Translations under genes and position numbers: made by a program
Shown: one piece after another, positions 1 to 6,493 of the stretch
Layout: every line of letters starts with the position of its first letter
Position numbering within the stretch: position 1 is the first letter of the stretch
The notes under the pieces: model-generated
Databases searched by the model: none
Seen by the model: the letters and a program-made list of their open reading frames with translations, nothing else
What the model was told of the DNA's origin: nothing
Source of the DNA: Actinomycetes bacterium
Lineage (GTDB): Bacteria; Actinomycetota; Acidimicrobiia; Acidimicrobiales; Palsa-688
Assembly (NCBI GenBank): GCA_021827225.1
Contig: JAKAXG010000248.1
Location: 1-6,588 of the forward strand
Length of the DNA stretch: 6,588 bases
Direction: 5' to 3'

Positions 1-1201
1 CGCCCTGCGTCTTCTCCGGGAAGCTCGACTGCACGAGGTTGACCGACGGCGTCAGCATCAGGCCCACCCCCAGTCCCATGAAGAACAGGCCGGGGGTGAA
101 CGCCCAGACGCTGGGCGAGCCTCTCACCATCAGCAGGAGCAGGAGCATCCCCACCACGGTGATGGCGAACCCGGCCTGGATCAGCGATCGCTGGGAGTGC
201 CGGCGGGCGAAGCGCTGCTGCCCGATGGAGGACAGAAGGATCCCGACGGTCGCGGCGGTGAAGATCCCTCCGGTCTCGATGGCGTTCTTGTGCCGCACGA
301 CCTGAAGGAACGCGGATACCGCGAACGAGGCTCCCATGAGCAGCAGCCACTGGAGGTTCTGTGTCACCAGCCCCAGGTTCGAGGTGCGGTTGCGGAACAG
401 CGCGGTGGACAGCAGCGGCTCCTTCTTCTCCCGCTCCAGCCGCCGGACGTGGAGGAAGAACAATGCCAGCACGACGACTCCGCCGGCGATGAGGGCGGCC
501 ATACCGCCCACGCTGTACTGGGCCTCCTGGATGCCCAGGATGATCAGGAGCAGACCGGCCGCTGAGACCACCGCTCCGAAGGTGTCGAAGTGGCGGGACG
601 GATCGGCTTCTACCGGGTCCACGACACGACGGGACAGATAGAGGATGGCCAGGACGACCAGCGTCTGGAAGCCGAACGCCGCCCGCCAGCTGACGGCGGT
701 GGCGAGCAGCCCGCCGATCAGCGGGCCGGTGGCGGCCCCGATGCCTCCCATCCCGCTGATCGAGCCGAACGCCCGGGCCCGGGACTGGGTGTCACTGAAG
801 AGCATGGTGGTGAGGATGTAGACGGGTGGGATCAGCAGGGCGGTCCCGATCCCCTCGAGGATGGAGTAGCCGACGATCAGCACGCCCAGCCCGGGAGCGA
901 GAGCGCTGAGCAGCGTGCCCGCCCCGTATGTGGCCAGCCCGAGGCGGAGGCACCGTTTGCGGCCCCATTTGTCGGTCAGCTTCCCGCCGGGGATCATGAG
1001 CGCGGCCATGACCAGGAGGAACAGCGTGATCGTGTACTGGACCCCCTTCACCGACGTGCCGAGGTCGTTGCTGATGTCGGTGATCATCACGTTCATGTTC
1101 GAGCCGGCGAAGCTGCAGATGAACTGGGCCAGGGCCAGGGGGAGGAGCATCCGGCGCAGTGCCGGATCCGGCCTCCCCACGGCGGCCGCGCTCTGAGCCA
1201 T
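1..1201 (-). CDS. MFS exporter, DHA2 (EmrB/QacA-like) family; 3' end cut by the window edge
   Basis: An inner-membrane, proton-driven exporter of the 14-TM major facilitator type is predicted. Reading back from the ATG at 1201, 400 codons are open to the window edge with no stop, so the C-terminus is missing (family length is usually about 450-550). Seen: a short cytoplasmic N-tail; TM1 about residues 18-40; the MFS motif A as GKLTDKWGRKR at 73-83, in the TM2-TM3 loop; and the antiporter motif C in TM5, around G155, G159-P160 and G163-G164, followed by W172-R173. More hydrophobic helices follow, with a charged central loop rich in Arg, Glu and Lys near residues 250-263. Oddities: the Asp normally in TM1 of DHA2 proteins aligns with Ala32, and the family's Pro at the end of that motif is Thr41. 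It lies 10 nt downstream of the GH15 gene, so it is probably co-transcribed and possibly translationally coupled. The substrate cannot be told. Family assignment is firm; drug export is only the family default. Confidence 0.9.
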   Translation of the reverse strand, partial: MAQSAAAVGRPDPALRRMLLPLALAQFICSFAGSNMNVMITDISNDLGTSVKGVQYTITLFLLVMAALMIPGGKLTDKWGRKRCLRLGLATYGAGTLLSALAPGLGVLIVGYSILEGIGTALLIPPVYILTTMLFSDTQSRARAFGSISGMGGIGAATGPLIGGLLATAVSWRAAFGFQTLVVLAILYLSRRVVDPVEADPSRHFDTFGAVVSAAGLLLIILGIQEAQYSVGGMAALIAGGVVVLALFFLHVRRLEREKKEPLLSTALFRNRTSNLGLVTQNLQWLLLMGASFAVSAFLQVVRHKNAIETGGIFTAATVGILLSSIGQQRFARRHSQRSLIQAGFAITVVGMLLLLLMVRGSPSVWAFTPGLFFMGLGVGLMLTPSVNLVQSSFPEKTQG

Positions 1202-1207
1202 GCGTCG

Positions 1208-1213
1208 CCCCTC
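1208..1213 (-). promoter_or_regulatory. Ribosome binding site of the MFS gene, overlapping the GH15 stop codon
   Basis: On the minus strand the sequence GAGGGG stands 6 nt before the ATG at 1201. The TGA stop of the upstream GH15 gene (1212-1214) shares its last two bases with this site. Ribosomes ending the hydrolase would therefore sit on the start region of the transporter, which favours translational coupling. It also supports 1201 as the true start. Confidence 0.65.
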
Positions 1214-3080
1214 AGGGGTGTGCTGTCCGGAGGATCCCGACCCGGCCGGCGCCGTGGTCGAGTTGGTAGTCGAGGTTCATGGCCGCGTTGATGAGCGCCA
1301 GGTGGCTGAAGGCCTGCGGGAAGTTGCCGAGCTGCTCGCCGGTTATGCCGATCTCCTCGGCGTAGAGGCCGAGATGGTTGGCGTAAGTGAGCATCTTCTC
1401 GAACACCATCCGGGCCTGCTCCAGGCGTCCCGAGCGGGCCAGGGCATCCACGTACCAGAACGAGCACATCGAGAACGTCCCCTCCGAGCCCCGGAGGCCG
1501 TCGGGAGAGGCGCTCGGGTCGTAGCGGTACACGAGGCTGTCGGATACGAGCTCCTCGCCCATCTTCGTCAGCGTCGACTGCCACATCGGGTCGGAGGGAG
1601 CGAGGAAGCCGACGAGGGGCATCAGGAGGAGGGAGGCGTCGAGAACGTCGGTCTCGTAGTGCTGCACGAACGCCTGGCGCTCGGGCTTCCATCCGCGGTC
1701 CATGACCTGCTGGTACACCCGGTCGCGCTCCGCCGACCACCGCCGGATGTCGCCCGGCCTACCGGTGCTCTGGGCGAGGCGGATGCCCCGGTCGAGGGCT
1801 ATCCAGGCCTGGAAGCGTCCGTAGGTGAAGTCCCGGCGGCCCCCCCGGGTCTCCCATATCCCCTCCTCCGGCTCGTCCCAGTGATCGCACAGCCAGTCGA
1901 TGATCTGGCTCAACTTCCGCCATCCCTCGTAGGCGATACCGGCCCCGTTGGTGACGGCCAGGTATATGGCGTCCGCGGCCTCGCCGTAGATGTCGAGCTG
2001 CCGCTGATCGGAGGCGCCGTTCCCGACCCGGACCGGGCGGGATCCCTGCCACCCGTCCAGGTGCCCGAGCACCTCCTCCTCCAGATCGCTGGTTCCGTCG
2101 ACGCGGTACATGATCTTCAGCGGCCCCGAGCCCTCCCCGACCTGCTCCGCCACGCGGTCGCCCAGCCAGTGCCCGAACGCCTGTGCCTCCTCCATGAACC
2201 CGAGGCCCAGGAGGGCGTAGATGGAGAACGACGAGTCGCGCACCCAGGTGTAGCGGTAGTCCCAGTTGCGTTCCCCGCCCCTCTGCTCGGGCAGCCCGGC
2301 GGTCGGGGCGGCCACCAGCCCACCGGTCGGCGCGTAGGTCATGAGCTTCAAGGTGATGGCGGAACGCTGCACGATCTCCCGCCACCGGCCCTTGTAGGTG
2401 GACTGGCCGAGCCACGACTGCCAGAAGCGGTCGGTGTCGTCGAACAGCCTTGCCGGCTCACCGGGTGCCAGCCGGTTCTCCCTGCCAGCCGGTCCGGAGC
2501 GCAGCACCACACCGGTGAACTGGCCCTGGGTCAGCTCTACGGTGGCGGTCGCGCCGTCGCCGCGGCGCTCCAACCCCATCCCCACCCTGGCATGGTCGGG
2601 GTCGGCGGGAGGCGACATCAGCGTGAGGTCGATGGCGTGGTTGTGGAACACCGCGGCGCCGTCGCTCATGTCCAGGTCGTGCTTGGCGCGGCCGTAGTCG
2701 AAGCGGGGCTGGCAGTCCAGCCGGAATCGCATCCGGCCCCGGGTGACCCGCATGACCCGCACGATGTCGTGTCGATCGGTGGCCGGGCCGGTGGCCGGCG
2801 GCATGAAGTCGATGAGTTCCCCGACCCCGCCCTCCGTTATGAACCGGGTGATCAGGATGGCCGTGCCGGGCAGGTAGAGCTGCTTCGACCGGAACTCGAC
2901 CCCCTCGGGGTCGACCCGGAAGTAACCGCCCTTCTCCGCGTCGAGGATGGAAGCGAACACACTGGGCGAATCGAACCTCGGGCAGCAGTACCAGTCGATC
3001 GTGCCGTCCGTGGTCACCAGGGCGGCGGTCTGCAGGTCGCCGATCATCCCGTGGTCCTCGATGGAAGCTTGGGTCTGCAT
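1212..3080 (-). CDS. Glycoside hydrolase family 15 protein (glucoamylase / trehalase type)
   Basis: A 622-residue enzyme expected to release glucose from alpha-glucosides by inversion; no signal peptide is evident, so it is probably cytoplasmic. The N-terminus has the typical IEDHGMIGD (7-15) and DGTIDWYCCPRFDSP motifs (25-39), leading into a beta-sandwich domain. The (alpha/alpha)6 barrel follows, with NWDYRYTWVRDSSF at 272-285. E410 in GIWETRG fits the general acid and E575/E576 in LYAEEIG the general base of GH15. NFPQAFSHLALI (586-597) is the family's C-terminal signature. Actinobacterial members of this size include mycobacterial GH15 trehalases, so trehalase, glucoamylase and a related glucosidase all remain possible. 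The frame stays open upstream to 3266, with other starts at 3101 and 3206. I chose 3080 because the family motif begins six residues later and a strong ribosome site precedes it; 3101 (seven residues longer) is a fair alternative. It heads a unit with the MFS gene and is divergent from the DUF1326 gene. Confidence 0.93.
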   Translation of the reverse strand: MQTQASIEDHGMIGDLQTAALVTTDGTIDWYCCPRFDSPSVFASILDAEKGGYFRVDPEGVEFRSKQLYLPGTAILITRFITEGGVGELIDFMPPATGPATDRHDIVRVMRVTRGRMRFRLDCQPRFDYGRAKHDLDMSDGAAVFHNHAIDLTLMSPPADPDHARVGMGLERRGDGATATVELTQGQFTGVVLRSGPAGRENRLAPGEPARLFDDTDRFWQSWLGQSTYKGRWREIVQRSAITLKLMTYAPTGGLVAAPTAGLPEQRGGERNWDYRYTWVRDSSFSIYALLGLGFMEEAQAFGHWLGDRVAEQVGEGSGPLKIMYRVDGTSDLEEEVLGHLDGWQGSRPVRVGNGASDQRQLDIYGEAADAIYLAVTNGAGIAYEGWRKLSQIIDWLCDHWDEPEEGIWETRGGRRDFTYGRFQAWIALDRGIRLAQSTGRPGDIRRWSAERDRVYQQVMDRGWKPERQAFVQHYETDVLDASLLLMPLVGFLAPSDPMWQSTLTKMGEELVSDSLVYRYDPSASPDGLRGSEGTFSMCSFWYVDALARSGRLEQARMVFEKMLTYANHLGLYAEEIGITGEQLGNFPQAFSHLALINAAMNLDYQLDHGAGRVGILRTAHP

Positions 3081-3089
3081 CGCGGCGAT

Positions 3090-3096
3090 TCCTTCC
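3090..3096 (-). promoter_or_regulatory. Ribosome binding site supporting the GH15 start at 3080
   Basis: The minus strand reads GGAAGGA here, 9 nt before the ATG at 3080. It is a better match to the anti-Shine-Dalgarno sequence than the AGGA that precedes the alternative ATG at 3101. It therefore favours the 622-residue form of the hydrolase. Confidence 0.55.
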
Positions 3097-3169
3097 GTCA
3101 TCTCTGTCCTGCAGCCATCCTCCCTCCGGTCATCTGACACGGACTCACCCGCAGCAGGTGATCGGGCGC

Positions 3170-3194
3170 GGTCCGAAGGATCCGCCTTCCGGTC
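3170..3194. repeat. Imperfect inverted repeat in the divergent intergenic region
   Basis: GAAGG (3175-3179) and CCTTC (3185-3189) form a perfect 5-bp dyad around a 5-nt spacer. After one C-C mismatch, the outer bases add C-G, two G-U type pairs and G-C in an RNA hairpin. It could be an operator half-site pair or a leader hairpin of the DUF1326 transcript. It is short enough to be chance in GC-rich DNA. Confidence 0.25.
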
Positions 3195-3264
3195 ACTTGT
3201 GGGCATCGAGACGCCCAGGTGGTGGCAGCATCTCCCGGAGGCGATGCCGGAGACAGGGGGGTCC

Positions 3265-3873
3265 ATGGCTTGGCAACTGGAGGGAACCTATTTCGAGAAC
3301 TGCCCGTGCGACATGGTCTGCCCCTGCACCACCTCGGCGTTCTCGATGCCCGCGGATCAGGACCGGTGCCGGGTCGTGCTGGCCTTCCACATCGACCGGG
3401 GTGAGGTCGAGGGGGTGGACGTCGGCGGTAGGAGTGTGGTCGTGCTGGCCGACACCCCGGCTCTCATGGGGGAGGGCAACTGGCGGGTCGGCATGGTCAT
3501 GGACGCCGCCGCGTCACCCGAGCAGGCCGAGAAGCTGGGTGCCGTGTTCAGCGGCCAGCTCGGTGGCCCCATGGCCATGCTCAGCCCCCTGATCAGCGAG
3601 ATGCTGGGCGTGGAGTCCGCGGCCATCGAGTACCACGACGACGGGAGGCGCCACTCGCTCAGGGTGGGGGAGATGATGGACATCGAGATCGAGGACTTCG
3701 TGGCGCCGGCCAACCCCGGTGGCCCGGTTGAGCGCCTGAGCGGGATGTTCCATCCGGCGAGCTCCGAGCTCACCATCGCCCGGGCCACCCGGTCGAGTGT
3801 GGACGCGTTCGGCCTGTCTTTTTCCCACGTGGGGAAGAACGGCCACTCCGCGCCGTTCGCCTGGGCGGCGTGA
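3265..3873 (+). CDS. DUF1326 family protein with an N-terminal cysteine cluster
   Basis: A 202-residue protein whose function is not established. The start is typical of DUF1326: MAWQLEGTYFENCPCDMVCPC, with Cys13, Cys15, Cys19 and Cys21 in a CxCxxxCxC arrangement and a fifth Cys at 35. The C-terminus, with GKNGHSAPFAW, also fits the family. There is no signal peptide or membrane segment, so it is probably soluble and cytoplasmic. The tight cysteine cluster suggests metal or Fe-S binding, but that is inference. The start at 3265 matches where family members begin. The G-rich stretch at 3255-3261 is rather close to it, and an in-frame ATG at 3244, with GGAGG just upstream, would add seven residues (MPETGGS). 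Its stop overlaps the GTG start of the DUF2182 gene by 4 nt, so the two are probably made together and may act together. Confidence 0.88.
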   Translation: MAWQLEGTYFENCPCDMVCPCTTSAFSMPADQDRCRVVLAFHIDRGEVEGVDVGGRSVVVLADTPALMGEGNWRVGMVMDAAASPEQAEKLGAVFSGQLGGPMAMLSPLISEMLGVESAAIEYHDDGRRHSLRVGEMMDIEIEDFVAPANPGGPVERLSGMFHPASSELTIARATRSSVDAFGLSFSHVGKNGHSAPFAWAA

Positions 3874-4646
3874 GCCAGGGCGCCGGGAGGCTGCGACCGG
3901 CACCCGGATCGGCGTCGCTGCTGCTGCTGGCGGTGGTGGCGGCGGGCGCGTGGGTCGCGGTCGGCGGCCTGGCGCAGGGGATGGGGTCGATGCCCGGCAC
4001 CATGGGCCTCGGCCCCGGTGCCTTCATAGGCGTGTGGGCCCTGATGATGTCCGCCATGATGCTGCCCTCGGCGTGGCCCTTCGCCTCCCTGTACGCACGC
4101 AGCTTCGGGCGGGAGGAGCGGGCTGGGCGCCTGGCGGTGTTCGTGTCCGCCTACCTGCTGGTGTGGAGCGCGTCGGCCCTGCCCGCCTACGGCGCCGGAT
4201 GGGTGGCCGACCAGCTGGCGGGAAGCCACCCCCTGGGGGCGAGGGCGCTGGCGGTGACCGTCTTCGCCGTTTGCGGGGTCTACCAGCTGACGCCCTGGAA
4301 GAGCCGCTGCCTCGCCAGGTGCCGCTCCCCGCTGGGACTGATCCTCCGATACGGCGGCTACCGCGGAAAGGTCCGCGACCTGCGGGTGGGGATCTCCCAC
4401 GGGGGGTTCTGCCTGGGGTGCTGTTGGGCCCTGATGCTACTCCTGGTGGCGTTCGGATTCATGAACATGCTGGCCATGGTCGTGCTGGCCGGCGTGGTGC
4501 TCATGGAGAAGACCTGGGTGTGGGGGCCCCGCGCCGGGCGCGCCCTGGGCCTGGTGGCCCTCCTGCTGGCGGTGGTGGCGGTGTTCGAGCCCGGGCTCGC
4601 GCCGGGCCTGCACCACAGCCGCCCCGCCGGCGGGATGCCCATGTGA
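3870..4646 (+). CDS. DUF2182 family integral membrane protein (COG5486, predicted metal-binding)
   Basis: A 258-residue polytopic membrane protein starting with GTG. Its start overlaps the DUF1326 stop in the tetranucleotide GTGA, and no clear ribosome site precedes it, so translational coupling is likely. Hydrophobic segments lie near residues 15-35, 50-74, 88-112, 122-142, 180-210 and 222-240. Family hallmarks seen: WALMMSAMMLPS (56-67); YQLTPWKSRCLARCRSP (138-154) with Cys147 and Cys151; GFCLGCCWALM (179-189) with Cys181, Cys184 and Cys185; and EKTW (213-216). Met38, Met41 and Met45 precede the second helix, and the tail has His248-His249 and Met256, Met258. The family is annotated as predicted metal-binding. 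From memory, a relative (PpoB2 of Marinomonas) serves as a copper chaperone for a tyrosinase, but no tyrosinase gene lies in this window. A role in copper or other metal transfer with the DUF1326 protein is inference. Confidence 0.88.
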   Translation: MSQGAGRLRPAPGSASLLLLAVVAAGAWVAVGGLAQGMGSMPGTMGLGPGAFIGVWALMMSAMMLPSAWPFASLYARSFGREERAGRLAVFVSAYLLVWSASALPAYGAGWVADQLAGSHPLGARALAVTVFAVCGVYQLTPWKSRCLARCRSPLGLILRYGGYRGKVRDLRVGISHGGFCLGCCWALMLLLVAFGFMNMLAMVVLAGVVLMEKTWVWGPRAGRALGLVALLLAVVAVFEPGLAPGLHHSRPAGGMPM

Positions 4647-4674
4647 CCAGGTCCTGAGCGGGGACGGCCGGCTC

Positions 4675-5382
4675 CTACCCGTGGGATCCGGCCGCGGTCG
4701 ATCTCCGCCCCCCGTCCTCGTCCAGCCGGCCGTCGCGCAGGCGGATGATCCGGTCGGCCGTCGCCGCGACGCGGGCGTCGTGGGTGACCAGGATGGTGGT
4801 GAGCTCGGGCCGGTCGGCCCGCAGCTTGGCGAACAGGTCGAGCACCAGGTCCACGGATGCCTCGTCGAGGCTGCCGGTCGGCTCGTCCGCCAGGAGGAGA
4901 TCCGGGTCGTTGGCCAGGGCCCGGGCTATGGCGACGCGCTGGCGTTCGCCGCCCGACAGCTTGGTCGGCGGCCGGTTCTCCTCCCCGGCCAGATCGACGT
5001 CGGCGAGGAGGGACCGGGCCCTGTCCTCGCGTTGGTGGCGGTTCAGGCCGGTGCCGAACATGGCCACCTCCACGTTGTCCAGGGCGCTCAGGTGGGGGAG
5101 CAGGTTGTGCAACTGGAACACCAGGCCGATGTGGCGGCGCCGGTAGGCGGCCAGATCCCCCACCTCGGCCAGGTCGGCTCCGCCGGCCCGAATGCGCCCG
5201 GAGGTGGGCGTGTCGAGGGCCGCGAGCAGGTGGAGCATGGTGGACTTCCCGCAGCCCGACGGTCCGGTGACGGCGACGGATTCCCCCTGCTCCACGGTAA
5301 GGGTGAGCCCATCGAGGGCCTTGACCAGACCGCCGTCGAAATATTTGCAGACGTCGGTCATTTCTACTGCCGGTTCACTCAT
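4675..5382 (-). CDS. ABC transporter ATP-binding protein, LolD/MacB type
   Basis: A 235-residue cytoplasmic ATPase that powers the permease encoded just upstream. All nucleotide-binding motifs are intact: Walker [10 protein letters not shown] (40-48), Q-loop Gln90 in VFQ, signature LSGGERQ (142-148), Walker B LLLADEP (162-168) with catalytic Glu167, D-loop SLD (171-173) and switch His201 in VTHD. The [10 protein letters not shown] segment near 100-109 and the absence of extra domains fit the MacB/LolD/FtsE group, whose members drive mechanical or export processes rather than import. It overlaps the permease gene by 8 nt (ATG at 5382), with GGAGG at the usual distance. Its stop is 28 nt from the end of the convergent DUF2182 gene. 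Which substrate the pair handles (lipoprotein, peptide, lipid or drug) is not visible. Confidence 0.95.
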   Translation of the reverse strand: MSEPAVEMTDVCKYFDGGLVKALDGLTLTVEQGESVAVTGPSGCGKSTMLHLLAALDTPTSGRIRAGGADLAEVGDLAAYRRRHIGLVFQLHNLLPHLSALDNVEVAMFGTGLNRHQREDRARSLLADVDLAGEENRPPTKLSGGERQRVAIARALANDPDLLLADEPTGSLDEASVDLVLDLFAKLRADRPELTTILVTHDARVAATADRIIRLRDGRLDEDGGRRSTAAGSHG

Positions 5383-6493
5383 GGCGCAGGGCCTCCATGG
5401 GCGGGGCGATGGCGGCCCGTACAGCGGGGGCGAGGGCGCCGAGGACCACCATGCCGAGGGCGGTGTAGAGGGCCCGGCTGAACACGGCGGTGGTGTACTC
5501 GGGGTGCAGCACCCCGACCAGGCTGGGCAGGTGCTGGATTCCGGTCACGGCCAGAACCGCCAGCGCCAGGCCCCCGGCCACGCCGATGAGGCCGATGACG
5601 AGGCCCTCGCACATGATCATGCCGGCGATGCGCCGGCGGGACCACCCGACCGCGCTCAGCACCCCGAACTCCCGGGTCCGTTCGATGAAGCTCATGGTCA
5701 TGGCGCTCATCACGACCACCGCACCGATGATGATGGCCAGGACCGTCGCCCCCCGGTCGGCGGCCATGATCAGTGACAGGCTGCGGTCGGCCCGGCCGAA
5801 CTGCTCCACGGTGCGGATGGTCGTCAGGTTGGGGAATTTGTCATCGATGCGGGCCTGCACCGCGGCGATGCTGGCCCCAGAGACGGTACGCACGAACAGC
5901 AGGGTGTACTGGCCTTCCTGGCGCTGGTAGGACTGGAACCAGTTGATCGGGATCATCACCCCGGTGTCGCCCAGGGCCTGGCCGGTCGAGTAGATGCCGA
6001 CGATGTTGAAGGTGTGATCGTCGAGGCTGATGGTCTGGCCCACCTTCAGACCCAGGTTCTCCGCCGCCCGCCAGCCGAGCATCACCTCGTTAGTGGCATC
6101 AGCGCTGTAGGGACGGCCGTCCAGGACCGTCACCCCGAACCCGTCCAGTTCGGTCGGGGCTATGCCGATCTCGAGGAACTGGGGGTTGTCGGCGTTGAGG
6201 CGGGTGGTGCCGATGAGTGCCCCCGTCACGCTCCCGACGCCGGGGACGGACCTGATCTGGGGAATCGACGAGGCGTTGATGCTGCTGGCCAGGAGGTCGG
6301 CGACCGCCTTCTGCGACACCGCGAAGCTGGCCTGACCGATCTTCAACAACGCCAGGTCGCTGGATTTCAGGCTCTCTGTCACGACCCCCAGCGAGACGAC
6401 CGCGAGCACCCCGATGGCCACGGCCAGAGAGGTCAGCGTCAGCCGGAGCTTCTTAACCGTGACGTTGTGGACGATCAACGACACGAACGACAC
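5375..6493 (-). CDS. ABC transporter permease, MacB/FtsX family
   Basis: A 372-residue inner-membrane permease and the partner of the overlapping ATPase. The topology is of the 3+1 type. TM1 is at about 17-38, following the basic segment KKLRLTLTSLAVAIG. A large extracytoplasmic MacB-like core domain spans about 40-240. The FtsX domain has helices near 245-269, 289-315 and 336-360. The motif ERTREFGVLSAVGWSR (271-286), which contacts the ATPase in this family, and the C-terminal PPMEALR are clear. The start at 6493 is GTG with only a weak AGG upstream. The frame remains open to the window edge, so a longer form starting outside cannot be excluded, but the N-terminus as called matches the family. 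No HlyD-like adaptor or outer-membrane partner is seen in the window. Confidence 0.92.
   Translation of the reverse strand: MSFVSLIVHNVTVKKLRLTLTSLAVAIGVLAVVSLGVVTESLKSSDLALLKIGQASFAVSQKAVADLLASSINASSIPQIRSVPGVGSVTGALIGTTRLNADNPQFLEIGIAPTELDGFGVTVLDGRPYSADATNEVMLGWRAAENLGLKVGQTISLDDHTFNIVGIYSTGQALGDTGVMIPINWFQSYQRQEGQYTLLFVRTVSGASIAAVQARIDDKFPNLTTIRTVEQFGRADRSLSLIMAADRGATVLAIIIGAVVVMSAMTMSFIERTREFGVLSAVGWSRRRIAGMIMCEGLVIGLIGVAGGLALAVLAVTGIQHLPSLVGVLHPEYTTAVFSRALYTALGMVVLGALAPAVRAAIAPPMEALRHE
5392..5396 (-). promoter_or_regulatory. Ribosome binding site of the ABC ATPase, inside the permease gene
   Basis: The minus strand reads GGAGG here, 9 nt before the ATG at 5382. It lies within the last codons of the permease (the PPMEALR stretch), so the ATPase has its own initiation site in addition to the coupling expected from the 8-nt overlap. 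Confidence 0.6.

Larger units (their letters stand above)
3081..3264. promoter_or_regulatory. Divergent intergenic region between the GH15 and DUF1326 units
   Basis: These 184 bp separate two genes that point away from each other, so promoters for both should lie here. I see no convincing -35/-10 pair on either strand. Visible are the GH15 ribosome site, an imperfect dyad at 3170-3194, and an 8-bp direct repeat TCCGGTCA at 3125-3132 and 3188-3195. The role as a promoter region is inferred from gene layout, not from a recognised motif. Confidence 0.4.

Noticed and set aside
590..1291. A 233-codon open frame on the plus strand opposite the MFS gene
   Set aside because: Composition is Asp/Gly/Gln/Arg-rich with no domain, and the minus strand encodes a clear MFS protein through the same bases.
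1093..1740. A 215-codon open frame on the minus strand overlapping the GH15 and MFS genes in another frame
   Set aside because: It spans the junction of two well-supported genes, and its Arg/Pro-rich translation shows no motif.
1200..3137. A 645-codon open frame on the plus strand opposite the GH15 gene
   Set aside because: It mirrors the strong GC third-position bias of the real gene. The translation is rich in Pro, Gly, Val, Leu and His with no recognisable domain, while the opposite strand has full GH15 motifs.
3080..3266. Longer GH15 form starting at 3206 or 3266
   Set aside because: The added residues are polar and low in resemblance to family N-termini, and the longest form would run into the DUF1326 start. 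The ribosome site at 3090-3096 supports 3080.
3158..3592. Alternative plus-strand frame overlapping the start of the DUF1326 gene
   Set aside because: Its Arg/Trp/Ser/Pro-rich product has no family match, whereas the other frame has clear DUF1326 motifs.
3357..4400. A 347-codon open frame on the minus strand opposite the DUF1326 and DUF2182 genes
   Set aside because: It crosses two recognised genes, has low-complexity Gln/His/Arg-rich translation and no family resemblance. It is a high-GC shadow.
4647..4674. Possible bidirectional terminator between the convergent DUF2182 and ATPase genes
   Set aside because: The best stems are 4 bp (GTCC/GGAC around a 7-nt loop, and GAGC/GCTC with an unpaired interior), and there is no T-run on either strand. 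This is too weak to call.
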